The notes under the pieces are model-generated. The model saw nothing but the letters and a program-made list of their open reading frames with translations. It was not told where the DNA came from and did not search any database. Of a stretch of 64,000 nucleotides of DNA, positions 54,931 to 63,508 are shown piece after piece. Position 1 is the stretch's first letter. Each line of letters starts with the position of its first letter. Origin of the DNA: Anaerolineaceae bacterium (lineage in GTDB: Bacteria > Chloroflexota > Anaerolineae > Aggregatilineales > Phototrophicaceae); assembly GCA_016124855.1 (NCBI GenBank), contig WGMX01000023.1, positions 186,001 through 250,000 of the forward strand, read 5' to 3'. The position numbers and the translations under genes were made by a program.

Positions 54931-55764
54931 ATGATTAGTGGGGAAGTGGGCGTGCAAACTGGGTGCGTTTCCACTGAAGGAGACGACCTTTACTATGAAG
55001 TGCGCGGCGAGGGTGAGCCGCTGTTGATGATTTCAGGCGGGGGTGGGGATGCCGGATTTTTCTCGTTTGTAGCGGCCATTCTCTCAGATGAATACAAGGT
55101 CATCACCTATGACCGGCGGGGAAATTCTCGCAGCACACGAAATGACCCCCAAAACTTTGAGATTAGCCAACAAAGCCGTGATGCGGTGGCTGTCATTAAG
55201 GCGGCGGGCGAAGAATCGGCCTTTGTGTTCGGCAACAGCGGCGGTGCGGTGATTGCACTCGATATGGCGAAGACGCAACCGCAAGCCGTTCGGGCGGCGA
55301 TTGTGCATGAACCCCCTGTCAACCGAATTCATCCTGATAGTAAAACGTGGCAGCGCTTTTTCGCCGGAATCTATTGGATTGGTCAGACCTTTGGCACGAA
55401 TCTGGCTATGTTGGGATTTGCACTGCCAACCGGTATTCCAAGAAGTGCCTACACCAGCGTTCCCCAAGATACCGCCAAACGTATGGGAAAGAACCATGAT
55501 TTCTTTGTCAAACAGGAGATGGTTCCTTTTTCGAGCTACAAACCAGATTTAAGCGCGATTAAGCGAAATGGTGTAAGGCTGTTCATGGCAGCAGGCAAAA
55601 TGACATTGGACAAACGGAAATTTTATGGGGAAACCGCGCCGATACTAGCGAAGCTGCTAGGATGCGAAATGGTCGTGTTCCCCGGTAATCATTTGTCGTA
55701 CATGGATCGACCGCAAGAATGGGCTGAGGTACTGCGCGGCATTCTTCACCGTGCATCGAATTGA
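54931..55764 (+). CDS. Alpha/beta-fold hydrolase
   Basis: About 277 residues from the ATG at 54931, which has GGAGG upstream; the earlier in-frame ATG at 54898 lies before the predicted transcription start and is unlikely. The fold markers are PLLMISGGGGDAGFFSFV (oxyanion region), VITYDRRGNSRST, nucleophile S103 in GNSGGAV and the C-terminal His in PGNHLSYMDRP. The substrate is unknown. It is monocistronic between two terminators and carries regulon box 2, so it should be induced together with the monooxygenase and exporter. Confidence 0.9.
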   Translation: MISGEVGVQTGCVSTEGDDLYYEVRGEGEPLLMISGGGGDAGFFSFVAAILSDEYKVITYDRRGNSRSTRNDPQNFEISQQSRDAVAVIKAAGEESAFVFGNSGGAVIALDMAKTQPQAVRAAIVHEPPVNRIHPDSKTWQRFFAGIYWIGQTFGTNLAMLGFALPTGIPRSAYTSVPQDTAKRMGKNHDFFVKQEMVPFSSYKPDLSAIKRNGVRLFMAAGKMTLDKRKFYGETAPILAKLLGCEMVVFPGNHLSYMDRPQEWAEVLRGILHRASN

Positions 55765-55855
55765 TGGCTCACCGTTACCACGAGAGAATAATCATTCATC
55801 TGAACTCAAGTGGGTTTATTAGCACCTAGTCCGTGGCATCTTAAACGGATATTCG

Positions 55856-55889
55856 AACCCCGTTCTCCATACGACTAGCGGGGTTTTTG
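55856..55889 (+). terminator. Terminator after the hydrolase gene
   Basis: AACCCCG (55856-55862) and CGGGGTT (55879-55885) form a 7-bp stem with a 16-base loop followed by TTTG. Regulon box 3 starts 15 bases later. Confidence 0.7.
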
Positions 55890-55903
55890 TTTAAAGGCGT
55901 CCG

Positions 55904-55935
55904 TTTAAATTGAGTTTAAACAAGCTTACTAATCT
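55904..55935 (+). promoter_or_regulatory. Regulon box 3: promoter of the monooxygenase gene
   Basis: TTTAAA (55904-55909), TTGAG, TTTAAA (55915-55920), nine bases, then TAATCT (55930-55935). An extra TTTAAA at 55890-55895 is 14 bp upstream and may be a weaker third half-site. Confidence 0.75.
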
Positions 55936-55976
55936 TGTGGACGAACCAGAACGAAACACGGAGGAAATGGTTATCC

Positions 55977-57569
55977 ATGAATGATTTTATGCCTATCGAG
56001 GTTTTGATTGTCGGAGCAGGGCCGGTGGGATTGGCTCTTGCCATTGACTTAGCAAGTCGCGGCATTGCGTTGCGCATTATTGATAAGCTGACTTTCCCTG
56101 CAATCGGTTCACGCGCGAGAGGTATTAGCCCCCGTACACAGGAAATTTTTGAGGATTTGGGTGTGCTGAAATCTGTGGCTGCTTGTGCCGCGCCGATTTT
56201 GCCGCTGCGCTTTTTTGATGCTGGTGGCAGGCTTGTACGGGAGATTGATCCAAGGGCGAATCCGGCAGTTGTACCGACGAGTGATATGCCCTATCGCGCA
56301 CCGTTGATGGTTCGCCAGACAGATACCGAAGTGATTTTGCGTCAGCGTTTGGCCGTTTTTGGCTATGAGGTTGAAATGGGCTGTTTGCTGACAAACTTCC
56401 TTCAAGATGCGGACTGCGTAACAGCGACCATCCAAAAAGGAGATGCTGTTGAGACGATTGTGACCCGTTTTCTGGTGGGATGCGATGGCGGACACAGCGT
56501 CGTTCGTAAAAACGGAAACTTCAGTTTTCTCGGTGAAACATGGGATGATACCCATCAAATTTTTGCAAATGTTCAAGTTCAAGGACTCGAACCAACTTAT
56601 TGGCATTCGTGGGCGCTGCCGGGTGGGGGCTCGGTCATGCTGCAACCGATGCATGATGGTGAGTGGTTCTTTGCTGCTCCGGCTGCTGCGGATGAACAAG
56701 GTGAACTGCCGAGTACATCATTGGAAACGCTGCAAAAGTTGGTCGATATGGCGGTGAAGTCGCCCAAGGTTACGGTGAGCAACCCTACATGGATCACGAT
56801 TTGGCGACCGAATATTCGGATGGTCGATCGTTATCGGAATGGGCGGGTACTTCTGGCTGGTGATGCGGCACATGTACATTCAGCCGCGGGAGGGCAGGGT
56901 ATGAATACAGGTATTCAAGATGCTTATAATCTCGGTTGGAAGCTGGCGCATGTGCTGCGCGGCGCACCGGAATCGCTGTTGGATACGTATGAGTCGGAAA
57001 GATTGCCTGTCGCAAAAGGCGTTTTGGACTCGACCACCAACCGGCACAAGGCAATGAAGCAAACGGATGCAGGGGGTAAGACAACAGGTGTACAAGCCCT
57101 GACTAATCTAGTGACCGGAAAAGACCCGTTTGGGGATATTACGCAGCTTAGCATTGCTTACCGCGAGAGTTCACTTTCTGCGAATGTTGATGGGGCAACA
57201 GGCATTCGAGCGGGAGATCGTGCGCCGGATGCAGCCTGTATTCGGGTTTGTGATGGCAAGCCCATGCGCTTGTTTGATGTGTTCCAAGGGACACATTTCT
57301 CGTTATTGAGTTTTAGTGATGAATTTGCGCCGTGTTTGCCGCATCAATATCACACGGATGTGCAAACTTATGCCATTCGCTCGTCAGGTGATAAGGGCGA
57401 GAGTAGCGACCATATACTGATTGACTGCGACGAAAACGCTCGTCGTGCGTATGGTGTAACAAATGATGCGCTGATTCTAGTGCGTCCGGATGGCTATGTG
57501 GGTTTGACGGCAGGGAGTATCAATCCGCAGCCGGTGCTGGATTATTTGCAGCGGGTGTTGGGGCGCTGA
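55977..57569 (+). CDS. FAD-dependent aromatic monooxygenase (PHBH/RdmE/Rox type)
   Basis: About 530 residues from the ATG at 55977 (GGAGG upstream; an earlier frame start at 55935 falls within the -10 element). The FAD sites are GAGPVG (13-18), the DG motif in VGCDGGHSVVR and the GD motif in GRVLLAGDAAHVHSAAGGQG. The C-terminal ~110 residues have the thioredoxin-like domain of the phenol-hydroxylase and polyketide-hydroxylase group (GIRAGDRAPDAACI). Members include rifampicin monooxygenase and pentachlorophenol monooxygenase, which inactivate aromatic compounds. Its own regulon box suggests induction by the linked two-component system. Confidence 0.92.
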   Translation: MNDFMPIEVLIVGAGPVGLALAIDLASRGIALRIIDKLTFPAIGSRARGISPRTQEIFEDLGVLKSVAACAAPILPLRFFDAGGRLVREIDPRANPAVVPTSDMPYRAPLMVRQTDTEVILRQRLAVFGYEVEMGCLLTNFLQDADCVTATIQKGDAVETIVTRFLVGCDGGHSVVRKNGNFSFLGETWDDTHQIFANVQVQGLEPTYWHSWALPGGGSVMLQPMHDGEWFFAAPAAADEQGELPSTSLETLQKLVDMAVKSPKVTVSNPTWITIWRPNIRMVDRYRNGRVLLAGDAAHVHSAAGGQGMNTGIQDAYNLGWKLAHVLRGAPESLLDTYESERLPVAKGVLDSTTNRHKAMKQTDAGGKTTGVQALTNLVTGKDPFGDITQLSIAYRESSLSANVDGATGIRAGDRAPDAACIRVCDGKPMRLFDVFQGTHFSLLSFSDEFAPCLPHQYHTDVQTYAIRSSGDKGESSDHILIDCDENARRAYGVTNDALILVRPDGYVGLTAGSINPQPVLDYLQRVLGR

Positions 57570-57584
57570 TGAACTTTCCGGCTG

Positions 57585-57616
57585 TTTATATTGAGTTTAA
57601 ATAACTCCACTAGGAT
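57585..57616 (+). promoter_or_regulatory. Regulon box 4: promoter of the ABC exporter gene
   Basis: TTTATA (57585-57590), TTGAG, TTTAAA (57596-57601), nine bases, then TAGGAT (57611-57616). Only one base in the two half-sites differs from the perfect pair, and spacing is conserved. Confidence 0.72.
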
Positions 57617-57670
57617 GTAGATATTCAATCAAAACACTTCGGTGTCTAATTATGGGGACAGCGTATAAAA

Positions 57671-59581
57671 ATGGAAAATCGTCGAGAAAACATGAAAGCA
57701 AACCGGATGGGAGCCTCAAATGAGGAAGGCACAAAAGTGTCGTTTAAGGCGGTTAAGTGGACTCGCTTATTGAGTTATCTGAAACCGTACAGGGGACGGA
57801 TGGCAATTAGCGTTGTGGCGCTGCTGTTTTCCAGCGCATTTGGGTTAGCATTTCCGGCTGTGATCGTCAGCCTGCTGGATGCCGTTAGTAAATCCGGCGA
57901 CAGCGGCACACTCAATATGTTAGCGGGTTTGCTAGTCGGCATTTTCTTACTGCAAGCGGCCTTTAGCTTCGTGCAATCCTATTTGCTATCGTATATCGGT
58001 GAAGGAATCGTCTTCGATTTGCGGACATCGCTTTATCAGCATCTGCAAAATTTGTCGTTGGATTTTTATGCGACACGGCGCGTCGGTGATTTGGTGTCAC
58101 GGTTGTCCAGCGATGTAACACAGATGCGAACTGTGCTGACGACTACCATTACAACCTTTCTGAGCCAAATCGTAGCGTTGGTTGGTTCAATCATTATTTT
58201 GCTGAAGCTCAATCCGCAGTTCACCTTGTTTATCCTTGGTTTAGCTCCCGTTCTGATTATCATCGCCTTTTTCTTTGGACGTCGAATCGAGAAGGGTAGC
58301 ACCCGTATTCAGGATCAACTGGCGGATTCGACGGTGGTGGCTGAAGAGGGTTTGCAAGGTATTCGGGTCGTCAAGAGCTTTGGACGCGAGTCATATGAAA
58401 CCGGTCGTTACAACGTTGCCATGAAGGAAACCTTCAAAGCGTCGCTGAAGATGGCGGTGTATAACTCGTTGTTTATGTCGGTCATGATGTTTCTGGGTTT
58501 TGGGTCAGTGGTGGCCATCGTATGGTACGGCGGGCATGAGGTTATTGACGGACGACTGACACCTGCCATGATTACCGGCTTTTTGATGTATGGCATCAGT
58601 ATTGCCGCCAGCTTGGGCGGACTTGGCAGCCTGTATGGACAGGTGAGTGCAGCCATTGGCGGCGTCCAACGGGTGTTTGAACTGCTGGATACCACGCCTG
58701 CAATAGAGGATAAACCGGATGCAGTTGTACTGCCGACGGTGCAGGGAAAGATCACCTTCAATGATGTGTCATTCGGCTATAACCAAGAGACTCCTGTTTT
58801 GCAACATGTCCCGCTGGAAATTCATGCCGGTGAAATCCTAGCATTGGTCGGGCCAAGCGGCGCGGGCAAGAGCACCATTCTCAACTTAATCCCGCGTTTC
58901 TATGATCCGACCGGCGGCAGTATTCAGGTGGATGGTTACAACCTGCGGGATGTAACACAAGACAGTTTGCGTCACCAGATTGGGATCGTACCACAGGAAA
59001 CCATTTTGTTCGGAGGCAGCATCCGCGAAAACATCCTCTATGGCCGACTAGATGCGTCTGAATCCGAGATGATTGAGGCGGCAAAGGCGGCCAATGCTCA
59101 TGATTTCATTATGGCTTTCCCGAAACAATATGAAACGATTGTCGGTGAGCGTGGAATGAACTTGAGCGGCGGTCAGCGCCAGCGGATAGCTATTGCCCGT
59201 GCTATCCTGAAAGACCCGGCGATTTTGCTGCTGGACGAGGCGACAAGTTCGTTGGATAACGAATCGGAAGGTGTGGTGCAAGAAGCGCTCGACCGTCTGA
59301 TGCAAAACCGGACAACGATTATCGTGGCACACCGTTTAAGCACTATCAAAGTAGCACATCGGATTGCGGTTGTGGATGAGGGACATATCGTGGAGTTGGG
59401 TACACATGACGAACTGATGGCACGCGACGGGTTGTATGCTCATTTGTACACCATGCAGTTCCGCAACCCGGACGAAGCGCCGCCTTCGCCAAAGATTAGC
59501 CTGTTCGCAGATCGACATGCGAATGGGAAGCGCGAGGGCGAGGCTAAGCCGGCCACAACCATAGTGCCGATGGCGACATAG
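57671..59581 (+). CDS. ABC multidrug/lipid exporter half-transporter (MsbA-like)
   Basis: The 636 residues have a six-helix membrane domain (about 35-330) fused to an ATPase with Walker A near 395 (GPSGAGKST), signature [14 protein letters not shown] and Walker B ILLLDEATSSLD. The protein should work as a homodimer exporting hydrophobic compounds such as drugs or lipids. The start may be 57671 or one of two nearby ATGs. The adjacent modifying enzymes and intramembrane-sensing-type kinase suggest export of a toxic or modified compound. A terminator follows. Confidence 0.92.
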   Translation: MENRRENMKANRMGASNEEGTKVSFKAVKWTRLLSYLKPYRGRMAISVVALLFSSAFGLAFPAVIVSLLDAVSKSGDSGTLNMLAGLLVGIFLLQAAFSFVQSYLLSYIGEGIVFDLRTSLYQHLQNLSLDFYATRRVGDLVSRLSSDVTQMRTVLTTTITTFLSQIVALVGSIIILLKLNPQFTLFILGLAPVLIIIAFFFGRRIEKGSTRIQDQLADSTVVAEEGLQGIRVVKSFGRESYETGRYNVAMKETFKASLKMAVYNSLFMSVMMFLGFGSVVAIVWYGGHEVIDGRLTPAMITGFLMYGISIAASLGGLGSLYGQVSAAIGGVQRVFELLDTTPAIEDKPDAVVLPTVQGKITFNDVSFGYNQETPVLQHVPLEIHAGEILALVGPSGAGKSTILNLIPRFYDPTGGSIQVDGYNLRDVTQDSLRHQIGIVPQETILFGGSIRENILYGRLDASESEMIEAAKAANAHDFIMAFPKQYETIVGERGMNLSGGQRQRIAIARAILKDPAILLLDEATSSLDNESEGVVQEALDRLMQNRTTIIVAHRLSTIKVAHRIAVVDEGHIVELGTHDELMARDGLYAHLYTMQFRNPDEAPPSPKISLFADRHANGKREGEAKPATTIVPMAT

Positions 59582-59604
59582 TCACTACCAGCAATAACGT
59601 TATG

Positions 59605-59637
59605 AAAGGCACATCTTAGGCGGTGTGCCTTTTGTTT
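59605..59637 (+). terminator. Rho-independent terminator after the exporter gene
   Basis: AAAGGCACA (59605-59613) and TGTGCCTTT (59624-59632) form a perfect 9-bp stem followed by a T-rich tail. The AGGCACATCTT and TGTGCCTTTT parts are the same as in the terminator at 52728-52757. Confidence 0.92.
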
Positions 59638-59640
59638 TGT

Positions 59641-60024
59641 CGGATTGCCTTCAGAGTTTGATAGGGTGCTATAATAGCTTGCTTGACATCTAAGTTTCGT
59701 GCAATTACCGTGTATAATTGACTGTTTTCTATTTGTAAACTCGGATGAAGCGAGAAATTACTTGTTGGACTTTTATTATAGGAATTGGGAGTTAGGCCAA
59801 GATAAACTTTGGGCTAGAAACAATTTACCTTGTGTTAGTGACTGGTTTACTGGCGGCGAAGATAACTGGCTGTTTGTGAATTAATTCTGTAAATCGTAAA
59901 AAATATCTTCCTGATGCCCAACAGTACTACGAGGATTGCACATAGATGCTTTATAGTAGTTGTGCTTATGATGGTTCCCATTTAACTGATATTTGTGGTC
60001 AGTAGCTTTGGAGCGAATTTTATT
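59641..60024. other. Intergenic region before the FHA gene
   Basis: These 384 bases contain two TATAAT words (59670-59675 and 59713-59718) and a TTGACA (59683-59688), but none has a good 16-18 bp spacing. A 61-codon frame at 59699-59884 (GTG start, tryptophan-rich) has no ribosome site or family likeness and I do not call it a gene. Confidence 0.4.
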
Positions 60025-60429
60025 ATGGATCGTCCCACCCGCCGAATGCCTGATTTAGAAGGCAGTGAACACATTATTAAATGGGGTACTGCAACGCTTG
60101 CCGGTGATGCCCAGATTAAACTGCAAGTCCTTGGAATGCCAAAACCAATATTGGTTCAGCTTGGTCGGACAGTGATTATGGGACGTGAAGATCAAGTAAC
60201 GGACTCCGAGTTAAATATCGACTTAAGCCCGTATCAGGCGACGGAATATGGCGTTTCGCGCCAGCACGCGTCGCTGGAACTGGTGCGAAAAACGGTAATG
60301 CTGACGGATTTAGGAAGTACGAATGGTACCTTTCTGAATGAACAACGCGTGATGCCCCGTCAACGTAGAGTTGTGCGCCACAATGATGAAATCCGACTGG
60401 GTAAGTTGATCATTTACATTTACTTCTAG
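60025..60429 (+). CDS. FHA-domain protein
   Basis: About 134 residues from the ATG at 60025 (GAGCG upstream; a GTG at 59995 would add ten residues). The forkhead-associated fold is clear: GRE (53-55), VSRQHASLELV with S78 and H81, and DLGSTNGTFLN (95-105). FHA domains bind phosphothreonine peptides, so it is probably a partner of a Ser/Thr kinase encoded elsewhere. There is no catalytic or membrane domain. Confidence 0.9.
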   Translation: MDRPTRRMPDLEGSEHIIKWGTATLAGDAQIKLQVLGMPKPILVQLGRTVIMGREDQVTDSELNIDLSPYQATEYGVSRQHASLELVRKTVMLTDLGSTNGTFLNEQRVMPRQRRVVRHNDEIRLGKLIIYIYF

Positions 60430-60733
60430 GGCGAGCTGGCTAACCTCCAAAAAACGGTTGATGACATCTCACCAAAAACACTGCGTTACACAACACGCTA
60501 TGACGACGGACGAGCCTCAGTTGTTTGTGCTTTATTGAACTGCGTCTGCGTTGTTGGCTGATTAAATCCTCGCACGTCTTTTTCCGCGATAAAAACCTAA
60601 GAATTGATGCTCCATAGACGCATTAGCGTTCATGAATTATTAGCGAAATTTAACTGTTGAGAAAAAGAATAAGAGTATAATTATTAACGATCTGTAATTA
60701 AAAATTACTCTTCCATGCGAGAGAGGCGCGTTT
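60430..60733. other. Intergenic region before the histidine kinase
   Basis: This 304-base stretch has no supportable gene. A TATAAT at 60676-60681 preceded by TGTTGA (60655-60660, 15-bp spacer) is a possible kinase promoter. A GAGAGG about ten bases before the ATG is the kinase ribosome site. Confidence 0.4.
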
Positions 60734-62605
60734 ATGGCAGTTAGTGTGGTTTTGATTGCTTTAGGGCTGACAGTCGTGTTTTCGATGGTGCTTATCTACC
60801 AAATTTGGGGACAGCGCTCAACGGCAGGACTGTCAGCATCGCTAATTGCTTTCTTGATGGTCGCTGTCATCTGGTGGACGATATTCTATGGTCTAGAGAT
60901 TGTCAGCAGCACGGAAGGTTTTAAGCAGTTTTGCTTTCGTGCAAAATTTCTAGCTATTGTATTCATCCCTGTCTTTTGGATGTTGTTTGGGTTGCAATAT
61001 ACAGGACGTTTGCAATGGATGACTGCGCGCCGCATCGCGCTGTTGTGTATCTTCCCCGGTGTGACGACGCTCTTAATATGGACGAATGAACTTCATGGGT
61101 TAATGTGGACTTACTTGGGGGTAGGTGACATAGGCGGTATCTCGCTGGTAACATCCATCACCAGTACATGGTTTTGGGTGCATTCGGCTTACTCATATGT
61201 CCTGATAATGACCGCCTCGTACTTCTTGTTCCGGCAGTTTGCTGGCTCGCCGGGGCTGTACCGGCGGCAGCTTGTGGCGCTCTTAGTTTCGGTCATTGCG
61301 CCCATGATCGCCAATGCCGTTACGATATTCGGCAACCAGCCTATCGACTACACACCGTTTGCCTTTGCCGTAACCGGTCTTGCGTTGACATGGGGATTAC
61401 TGCGATTCCAACTATTGGAGCTGGTTCCCATTGCCCGCAACCTTGTTGTTGATAGCATGACAGATGGGGTAATCGTCCTTGATGCTCAAGGCCGTATCGT
61501 CGACTTAAATCCTGCCGCCAATCAGATTATCAGCGGCATTACGCCGGATGCTATCGGAAAACGTCTAATACATGTAATTGCTATGATGGATGCCCAACTA
61601 GATTTAACGCGTTGGTCGGCAACAACTGGCGAGATTCAGGACGAGCTGGTTATAGGTGAGGGTGCTAACCAGCGTACCTTGGATGTCAAATTATCATCCC
61701 TCTATGACAGTCATCACAAGCTGTCGGGGCGTGTCGTCCTATTTCGGGATATTACTGATCGCAAGCTGGCCGAGCAGCAGATTCGGCATCAAAATGAGGC
61801 TTTGGTCACGGCAAACCATCAACTCGTTGAGGCACGAAAACAGGCTGAACATGCTACGCAACTCAAGAGCCAATTTTTGGCGACGATGTCTCACGAATTA
61901 CGGACACCCCTTAACGCAGTCATTGGTTATTCTGAAATTCAACTGATGGGCATTGCAGGTGAGCTGTCCGGTAAGCAGCGTGAGTATCAGGATCGTATTC
62001 TAGCGAATGCCCTTCATTTACTGGGACTCATCAATGACATTCTTGATCTTTCGAGAATCGAAGCGGGACGCATGGATTTGCTGCTGACACCATTTAACCT
62101 GCAAACTTGGCTAGACGAAATTGTGCTGCAAAACCGTGTTCTAGCGGAAGAAAAGCAGTTGGTAATCGAGGCTAGTATTGATCCCCGACTGCCTGAAGTG
62201 ATCGTCGCCGACTCCGAGCGTCTGAAACAAGTGGTCATAAATCTACTGTCTAATGCGGTGAAGTTTACTCAGGAAGGCTCAGTAAAAATCGCAGTCACTC
62301 GAAATGATGTGGATACACTCAAGATTGATGTGCAGGATACCGGCATCGGCATTCCAATTCATGCACAAGAGACCATTTTCGAAGAATTCAGGCAGGTAGA
62401 TGGTTCTTCACACCGGCAGTATGGCGGTACGGGTTTAGGCTTAGCAATTGTTCGAAAATTGGTGGTCATGATGGGCGGACACATTCGCCTTAAGAGTGAA
62501 GTCGGTAAAGGAAGTACGTTTACGATTGTACTCCCTTTAAAAGCCGAGATATCGAAAACCACAACTCCTGAAGCAATGGTTCAATTGGAGACAGAAACCC
62601 TATGA
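60734..62605 (+). CDS. 7TM-PAS sensor histidine kinase
   Basis: In the 623 residues, positions 1-230 form seven membrane helices of the histidine-kinase N-terminal 7TM type (GLQYTGRLQWMTARR, WTNELHGLMW). A PAS domain follows (235-345, SMTDGVIVLDAQGRIVDLNP), then a coiled segment, HisKA with H387 (FLATMSHELRTPLNAVIGYS), and HATPase (NLLSNAVKFTQEGSV, DTGIGIPIHAQETIFEEFRQ, GTGLGLAIVRKLV). It overlaps the next gene by four bases and probably phosphorylates the two CheY-like proteins. Confidence 0.94.
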   Translation: MAVSVVLIALGLTVVFSMVLIYQIWGQRSTAGLSASLIAFLMVAVIWWTIFYGLEIVSSTEGFKQFCFRAKFLAIVFIPVFWMLFGLQYTGRLQWMTARRIALLCIFPGVTTLLIWTNELHGLMWTYLGVGDIGGISLVTSITSTWFWVHSAYSYVLIMTASYFLFRQFAGSPGLYRRQLVALLVSVIAPMIANAVTIFGNQPIDYTPFAFAVTGLALTWGLLRFQLLELVPIARNLVVDSMTDGVIVLDAQGRIVDLNPAANQIISGITPDAIGKRLIHVIAMMDAQLDLTRWSATTGEIQDELVIGEGANQRTLDVKLSSLYDSHHKLSGRVVLFRDITDRKLAEQQIRHQNEALVTANHQLVEARKQAEHATQLKSQFLATMSHELRTPLNAVIGYSEIQLMGIAGELSGKQREYQDRILANALHLLGLINDILDLSRIEAGRMDLLLTPFNLQTWLDEIVLQNRVLAEEKQLVIEASIDPRLPEVIVADSERLKQVVINLLSNAVKFTQEGSVKIAVTRNDVDTLKIDVQDTGIGIPIHAQETIFEEFRQVDGSSHRQYGGTGLGLAIVRKLVVMMGGHIRLKSEVGKGSTFTIVLPLKAEISKTTTPEAMVQLETETL

Positions 62606-63057
62606 TTGACCCAAAAATAACCGCGCATTTGGATGAGGCTCTGATCAACGACACTTCGAAATGGACGGTGTTGATTGTGGATGATGAACCTGATAACCGC
62701 GAAATTGCCCATACTGTATTGTCGTTTGCAGGTGTTAAGGTACATACCGCTGTTCACGGCGAGGATGGATTGAAGCTGCTAGAAGAAATTGTGCCAACTT
62801 TTATATTGCTTGATCTTTCGATGCCTGTCATGGATGGCTGGGAAATGCTCGCCAAAGTTCGTACAGACCCCAAAACCCAGCATATTCCGGTCATCGCTTT
62901 GACGGCTCACGCGATGGCGGGTGACCGCGAACGTGCCTTTGAAGCGGGATTTGACGGCTATATCCCGAAACCTTTTCGCATCGGAAGTTTTTTACCAGAG
63001 TTGATAGGGTGCTTACAAAAAGTCATCGAACGCAACACTGAGCAGGTTGTTAAATGA
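62602..63057 (+). CDS. CheY-like single-domain response regulator
   Basis: The 151 residues contain a receiver with D27/D28 (LIVDDEP), phospho-acceptor D71 (LLDLSMPVMDGW), T101 (ALTAHAMAGDRERAF) and K123 (YIPKPF). There is no output domain, so it must act by protein contact, for example as a phosphorelay step. ATGA overlaps join it to both the kinase and the next regulator. Confidence 0.93.
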   Translation: MIDPKITAHLDEALINDTSKWTVLIVDDEPDNREIAHTVLSFAGVKVHTAVHGEDGLKLLEEIVPTFILLDLSMPVMDGWEMLAKVRTDPKTQHIPVIALTAHAMAGDRERAFEAGFDGYIPKPFRIGSFLPELIGCLQKVIERNTEQVVK

Positions 63058-63431
63058 TTCACGAAGGCTGGCAATTTATTGTCGTAGAAGACGAGTATGA
63101 CAGTTTGCAAATGGTATCCGACATACTTCGCTTTCATGGCATCAATGTCTTGATTGCCCACAACGGAAGAGAATGTCTCGATTTGCTCACGATGAATTCA
63201 GCACATTTGGTTGTGACTGATCTAGCCATGCCGGAGATGGACGGTTGGGAAACGTTAAATGCGATCCGTTCCAACCCTAGAACAGCAATGATTCCGGTTG
63301 TCGCTATTTCAGCCTATCATTCAGTCGAGGTTGCTGAGAAAGCGCGTGCAGCCGGCTTTGACGCATTTTATGCAAAACCGATAAGCCCCAAAGCGTTCGT
63401 GCAAAATCTCGCAAAATTGGTTTCCCAATAA
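63054..63431 (+). CDS. CheY-like single-domain response regulator, second copy
   Basis: This 125-residue receiver has E12/D13 (VVEDEYD), phospho-acceptor D56 (VVTDLAMPEMDGW), S86 in place of the usual Thr (AISAYHS) and K108 (YAKPI). It overlaps the previous gene by four bases. Two tandem receivers after one kinase suggest a branched signal or phosphate sink. Confidence 0.93.
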   Translation: MIHEGWQFIVVEDEYDSLQMVSDILRFHGINVLIAHNGRECLDLLTMNSAHLVVTDLAMPEMDGWETLNAIRSNPRTAMIPVVAISAYHSVEVAEKARAAGFDAFYAKPISPKAFVQNLAKLVSQ

Positions 63432-63508
63432 TCGTAAAACTACATTTGCACCGGCTTTCATGTCTCCTGATAGGGAAGCGGTTTGATTGTGGTAAAGGAA
63501 TCATTCAC

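Noticed and set aside
55890..55895. Third TTTAAA half-site upstream of regulon box 3
   Set aside because: It is 14 bp from the next half-site rather than 11, so I did not count it as part of the conserved box.
59683..59718. TTGACA and TATAAT as a promoter pair
   Set aside because: The spacer is 24 bp, too long for a sigma-70 promoter.
59699..59884. 61-codon frame on the plus strand with a GTG start
   Set aside because: No ribosome site, no recognised motif and an AT-rich setting. It is probably a chance frame between a terminator and the FHA gene.
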